Below the pieces are notes generated by a model. The model was not told the DNA's origin. It did no database searches and saw only the letters and a list, made by a program, of their open reading frames with translations. This document shows, piece by piece, positions 28,122 through 34,100 of a DNA stretch of 64,000 nt (position 1 is the first letter of the stretch; every line of letters starts with the position of its first letter). The stretch spans positions 1,088,452 through 1,152,451 of the forward strand of contig VZQC01005922.1 in the NCBI GenBank assembly GCA_009823505.1, read 5' to 3'. The position numbers and the translations under genes were made by a program. This stretch comes from Rhizomys pruinosus. Its lineage: Eukaryota; Chordata; Mammalia; Rodentia; Spalacidae.

Positions 28122-31100
28122 TAAAAAGTCTGACTTGGGGGCTGGAGATATGGCTCCCTAGTTGGATTTATTTGTCTAGCATGTAGAAGGACCTTCTTTC
28201 CATCCCCAAAATCAAGGAAGAAGAGAAACATCTGTAATATAAAGACCTTAACACCAGTTTTGCTCATTACTTCATAAAATTTATTTATTTATTTATTTTT
28301 TGTCTTTTTGAGACAGGGTCTCCCTGTGGCCCCAGCTGTCCTGGAACTCACTCTGTAGACCAGGCTGGCTTTGAACTCACAAAGATCCGCCTGCCTCTGC
28401 CTCCCAAGTGCTAGGATTAAAGGCATGCGCCACCATGCCCAGCTTCATAAAATTTATTTTAAATTATGTGTATGAGTGTTTTACCCACATGAACATGTGC
28501 AATGATCTCATTAGCCAGTAGAGGGAGTCAGATCCCCTGAAACTGGAGTTAAAGATGGCTGTTAGCTGCCACATGAGTGCTGGGAACTGAACCCATGTCC
28601 TCTGCAAGAACAGCCATCTCTGTAACCCCACATTTTGCTCATTATTTAAAGACAAATCTTAAGTCCCAGAAAAATGTCAGATCAAATACCGATAAATTTA
28701 ATTAAATTCTAAGATAACTGCAAGCTGCTCAATCAGCATGTCATACCCCTACAAAATGCTGTCCTCTACATAAAATGGGACTTACCTGCTGGAAGGCTTG
28801 AATTGAGGCTGAGTAGGAACGGAGAGACAGACAAAATTTCAATAGATTCTGCTGTAGAGGTGACAGAAACTGAAATGCAACTCCCAATATTGCATCATAA
28901 TAGGAACGATCAGAATCTGTCAAGGAAGAATATTAACCAAAAGAATTGTATAAGTGAGAGAGTTCACAAAGCACAAAGCTACACGCTATGAAGGTATGTG
29001 ACTGACAAACTGTTTCCAGTATTATCACCTTAAACGTCTATCAAATAATTAAAATGACCTGAGGTATACAACAAAAAGAGACTCTTTCTCTTCCTCCACA
29101 CAATGTCCTCTGCCTGAGCTGAGATTTTCCCACGCACCAGGATAACTTACCCCTACCCACTTTCTTTTTTTTAATTTATTTATTATTATTTTTGTATGTG
29201 TATGAATGTACTGTCTGCATGCAGGTTTGTGTACCCGTGTCATGCAATGCTGTGGAGGTCAGAAGAAGGTCTCAGATTCCCCTGGAACTGGAGCTCTCCT
29301 GGAATTGGAGTTACGGACGGTTCTCAGACACCATGTGGGTGCTGGGGATCGAACCCGGGTCCTCTGCAAGAGCATTCAGTGCTCTTAACCGCTAGGCTAT
29401 CTCTCCAGCCCCACCCCTACCCACTTTCAAAGGAAGAATTCAGCTGTGAAATCACCTACTCATGAGAGTAGCCCTGCTCTCTACTCTTATGCTGCAATAG
29501 ACTAGTTACATCATTTCTTGTATTCCAAATACAAGACACTTTTTTGCCTATTACATCATTTACTAAATTTCTTATTCACTGTCTACCTACTACCCAACTA
29601 GGCTTGGGATGAGGCAGTATGACTGTTTGATCTGGAGTTTAGGGCCAGCACAGACAACAAAGAAAGATACCATCTCTTAAAAAGAATAAAGAGGCTGGAG
29701 AGATGTTTCAGTGGTTAAGAACACTGGCTGCTCTGGCAGAGGACTGGTTCAGTCCCAGCACCCTCACAACTGTCGATAACTCCAGTTCCAGGGGATCCAG
29801 CACACTCTTATGTGGTGTACTTACATATATTCGGGCGAAACACTCATACACACAGGAAATTAAAAATAAATTTTAAAAATGTTTTAACTGTACTGGTTGA
29901 AGTCACCGGGGATTGAGGACACTTGGTGGCAGAGCATATGCTTCCCATGAGCCAGGCCCTGAGTTCAACCCCTACCAACAAAAAGCAATAATTATTTGGG
30001 TTGTCCATGATTCTTCCTGGTTACCATCACAACTGTAGTCATTAAATGCCATGTCACACATTCTACACAAAGGTGACCACTTTCTCCTAATATCTTCCCA
30101 GACCAGTCAAACAAGTATTTGCTTGAAGTTTACCGTGATGATCTGATGATCCAATATTCTGACTGGCTTCTATAAAACTCCAAAATTTCTCTTGACTGTC
30201 TTCTGCTAAGAACTCACTGGGAGAAAAGGAGGTGAAGGGGTAGATGTCAGCAATAAGACAATAAAATCTTACAATACAAATACATTATCAGAAAAATAAA
30301 AGATTTATATTCCCAAATGTCCATAGTTTGGCTCTTAATTTATATTATACATCTTTATGTATAATATCTATTTTATGTATATCTTTATGTATATCTAGTT
30401 TCCTAATGAAAAGTAAACCTCATTAGCTATTAATAACAGCTTAATACCTTTGCTCACTTAAGCTATCTATTCGAAAGCATAGAGTAATAAAAACATAACA
30501 ATAGGGAAGCCCAAGTATAAAGACAGCTTATGAAACTCGATTAGCAAAGATCCTGTTGGCAATGGAAGCAGACAAAAAAATAAATAAATCACTTCACAGA
30601 CAATCACAAAACTAAAATCCCTTTATAAACATCAGCACAACCTAAAGATATATACAAGAATGCTTTTAGTCCACTGGGGCTAGATGCAGTGAAAACAAGG
30701 TCTATAACAGCAACATGCCTGGTGTACAGAACCTTTCATCCTCATCCAGAAGAATGGTGGCCTTGGCTAGCTCTAGAGGTGAATGCAGAGTGGTTTCAAA
30801 TAAGATGGTCTCCTTCTGGAATTGCCTACAACTCCCCTCACTTTGACTACCTACTTACAGACAGCTACTAGAGGAGGCCTGAAACTAACAAAAATGGCAA
30901 ATGGCAAGAGATACCACGAAATGGGGAGATGTTTATGAAAAACAAGTTGAGGAATTAGAGCTGACATTTTTTTTGTTGTTTTTTTCAGACAGGGTCTCCC
31001 TGTGGCCCCAGCTCAGACTGGCCTTGAACTTACAGAAATCTGTCTGCCTCTGCCTCCGCCTCCTGAGCTCTGGGATTAAAGGTGCTGCCACCACACCCAG

Positions 31101-34100
31101 TTCTATTCCATATCGTATTTTATGAATTCTAAGACATACAATTATTTTATGAAACATGCCTACACAGCTTTTTATTTTTGACAGAGTATCACTATGTGTA
31201 GTCCACCTGGCCTCCAGCACAAGTCTCCCTCCTGAGCCTCCTAGGTGCTGTGATTACAGGTATATACACCATCATGCCTAGCTAGAATTTATTTTTCTGG
31301 GGGGAGGAGGGTGCTGAGGATTGAACCTAGAGCCTCATCCCTGGCAGGCAAGCAAGCATTGTACCATTACGTTACATTCCTAGTCTTTTTGTCCTTATTT
31401 ATTTTTTCAGAGAGTGTATCGATAACTTGCCTAGACTAGCCTTGAGCTTTCCATCCTTTTGCCTCAGCCCCAAGCAGATGGAATTACAAAGGTTATTACC
31501 AGTCCTAGCTTTAAGATAAATTCTGGGGAAGGGCACTGTCTCACCTATCCCAGGCTGACTTTGAACTCAGTATTTATCAAAGGATGATCCTCCTGCCTCA
31601 GTCTCCCAATGCTGAGATTACAGGCATGTATACCCCACCCTACTCAGTTTTTATAGGAGTGGGGACCAAACTCAAGGTTTCATGCATGCCTCTGCTAGGC
31701 AAACAAACCAACTAAGCTATATTCCTAGCTTCTAAAATAACCTTTTGATCTGATTAGATAAATGCAGTATGATGGGGGGGTATGATCAAAATACATTTCA
31801 TGTATGAAAATGTCATAAGGAAACCCATTACTTTTGCACAATGTATGTAAATAAAAAGCAATAATATAATTATACAATGTTATACTATGTGGCACAAAAA
31901 AAATTTAATGTGTATATGTTGATATAAATTAGTAAAATTTGGGTACAAAAGTCAATAAAAAATAGCCTCCAATTTTATAAAAGCAGCTCAATCTGGGAGA
32001 TTACAATGTAAACACATGCATCCTGGAAAAAGTTAACCCTGACATTTTTTTAGCTCATCCTTCTCCACCCTGCACTTTCTTAGCCTGGAGTCTTGTTCTT
32101 AGAAGTAAAGTTCCTAAACCTGTCTATGAATCGATCCAATCCTGTGCTGCTGAAGACAGATTTTGTAGCCTAAAAGCCACTGCACAACACATGACACAGT
32201 AGACACTGTAAGCGGAACTTAACAACCTGGACACAAAGAGCAAAATCTGACTTCTGAATATTCATTTACTACTAGAGCCTAAATTTATGATACTCAGTTA
32301 TGCAGCAAGATATCTCCTACCTGGCTTCTAATAGCAGTGGGGCAGAAAACCACTTTGTAGTAAGAGAAGTCGTAATGGCTTTTGAATCAGCCTTTGCTAA
32401 GGAGAACAGGCACAGTGAAGCCAGTGCAATCAGAAGTCCCATGTTGTAACAGAGCCCTACAAAGGGAAAAAGAGAAGGCAATGTTTAAACTTTACAAGGA
32501 ATCACAAAACAATCTTAATACAGAAGGACACAAAATAACATTAAAGGTACAGAAATAGTAATGCACCTGAAACATAACAGCTCTTAATACCTAGACAGTC
32601 CAACAATGGATGAAGAGTGACAGGCCCAAGGAAAGGCAAGGAGGAGAGTTGGCTACATCTTTTCCTACAGAGGTTCCACTTCTATTCCCAGGGAGTGATA
32701 CCACACAGAGGTAAAAGTCAGCTAGTTCTACAGCAGGCTGCATGCAACTTTATAATGCAGGAGAGGAAATAAAGCAAAGACAGATAAAATGCACATGACA
32801 GATGGTGCTCTAAGTTGAATACTAGCTTCTATAAAGGATATTTTGAAGTCCTAACCTTTATCTCAGAACGTGAACTTATTTGGAGACAGGGTCTTTACAA
32901 GTTAAGACATAGTCATTAGGACAGGCTAATCCAATATCACTAGTGTTATGAAGGGTAGACACTTGGACAGACACAGGGAAAATGTCTGGTGAAGATGTAG
33001 ACACAGGAAGTGCAATACAAACCAAGGGGCACCTAGGGACCTAAGGCTACCAGACACTGAAAGATGCAAGGAAAATATCCTCATCGATAGTTTCAGAGGA
33101 AATATGGCACTGCCACACCTCAACTTAGGACTTGTAGCCTTCAAAACTATAAAATGATGAAATTTGTTCTTGGCACCCGTTTATGGTTAAGTACTTCATC
33201 ATGGTAGTCCTAGGAAACTAATATATTGAGTCTTAACTGTAAAGCTAAAAAAGCATGATCTGAAATAAGCAAATCTAAGAATACAGTAGCTTTTCATGCC
33301 ACTTGTCCCCATCTTCAAAGTAAGGAATCCAAGTTCCTAGGAAGCTTCATGGAGGCTCCTGTCCTGTCAGCAGCCTCTCTAAGCACACAGACATCCTCAT
33401 ATCCAGTGTCCAGACCACTTCAGAAAAGGTCTCCAGCTATGGACTGATCTGAGTTTTCACGCTAGAAACCTACCTTGCCTAGCAAGGCACCATGCCCACA
33501 ATTCCATCCCCAGTGCCATAAAATGAAAAAGAAAGGCCAGGCATGACTCAAATCTGTAGTCTTTGCTACTTCGGAGGATGAAGTAAAATTAGGATTGTTT
33601 GAGCCCTGGAGTTCAAAGCTAGTTTGGCCAACATGGTGAGGGTGAGACCTCTTTCAAAACAAACAAGAAACCACTCCCACCATCTGGATGAGAAGCAAGA
33701 GGATTAAAGGGTCACTTACTGATACTGGTTATAAAAGTTTCAGTGAGGGAGACAAGTGACATTGGGGGAAGCAGTCAGGATCTACTTTTTTTATTGATAA
33801 TATCACTTTTACTAATAGCTGGCTTTATATAATACATAAAGACTTTGAAGAATAGAAGCAAAATAAATTATAGCAAACAGAAAAGTATTTAAGTGTTAAA
33901 ATTGAGACATCGCCATCTTCTCTATCAAGAAAAAAAATAACCTGAACATCCCATATGTAAATAAAGGTCTCCTGAAGAACGCACACACACACAAAAATAA
34001 ATAAATAAAATCAGGGATTAGAGAAATAGTCACCAAAATACTTGTACAAATATGTAAAGCCCTCAGTTTAAACACCTACAACTCATGTTTTTAAAAAAAA

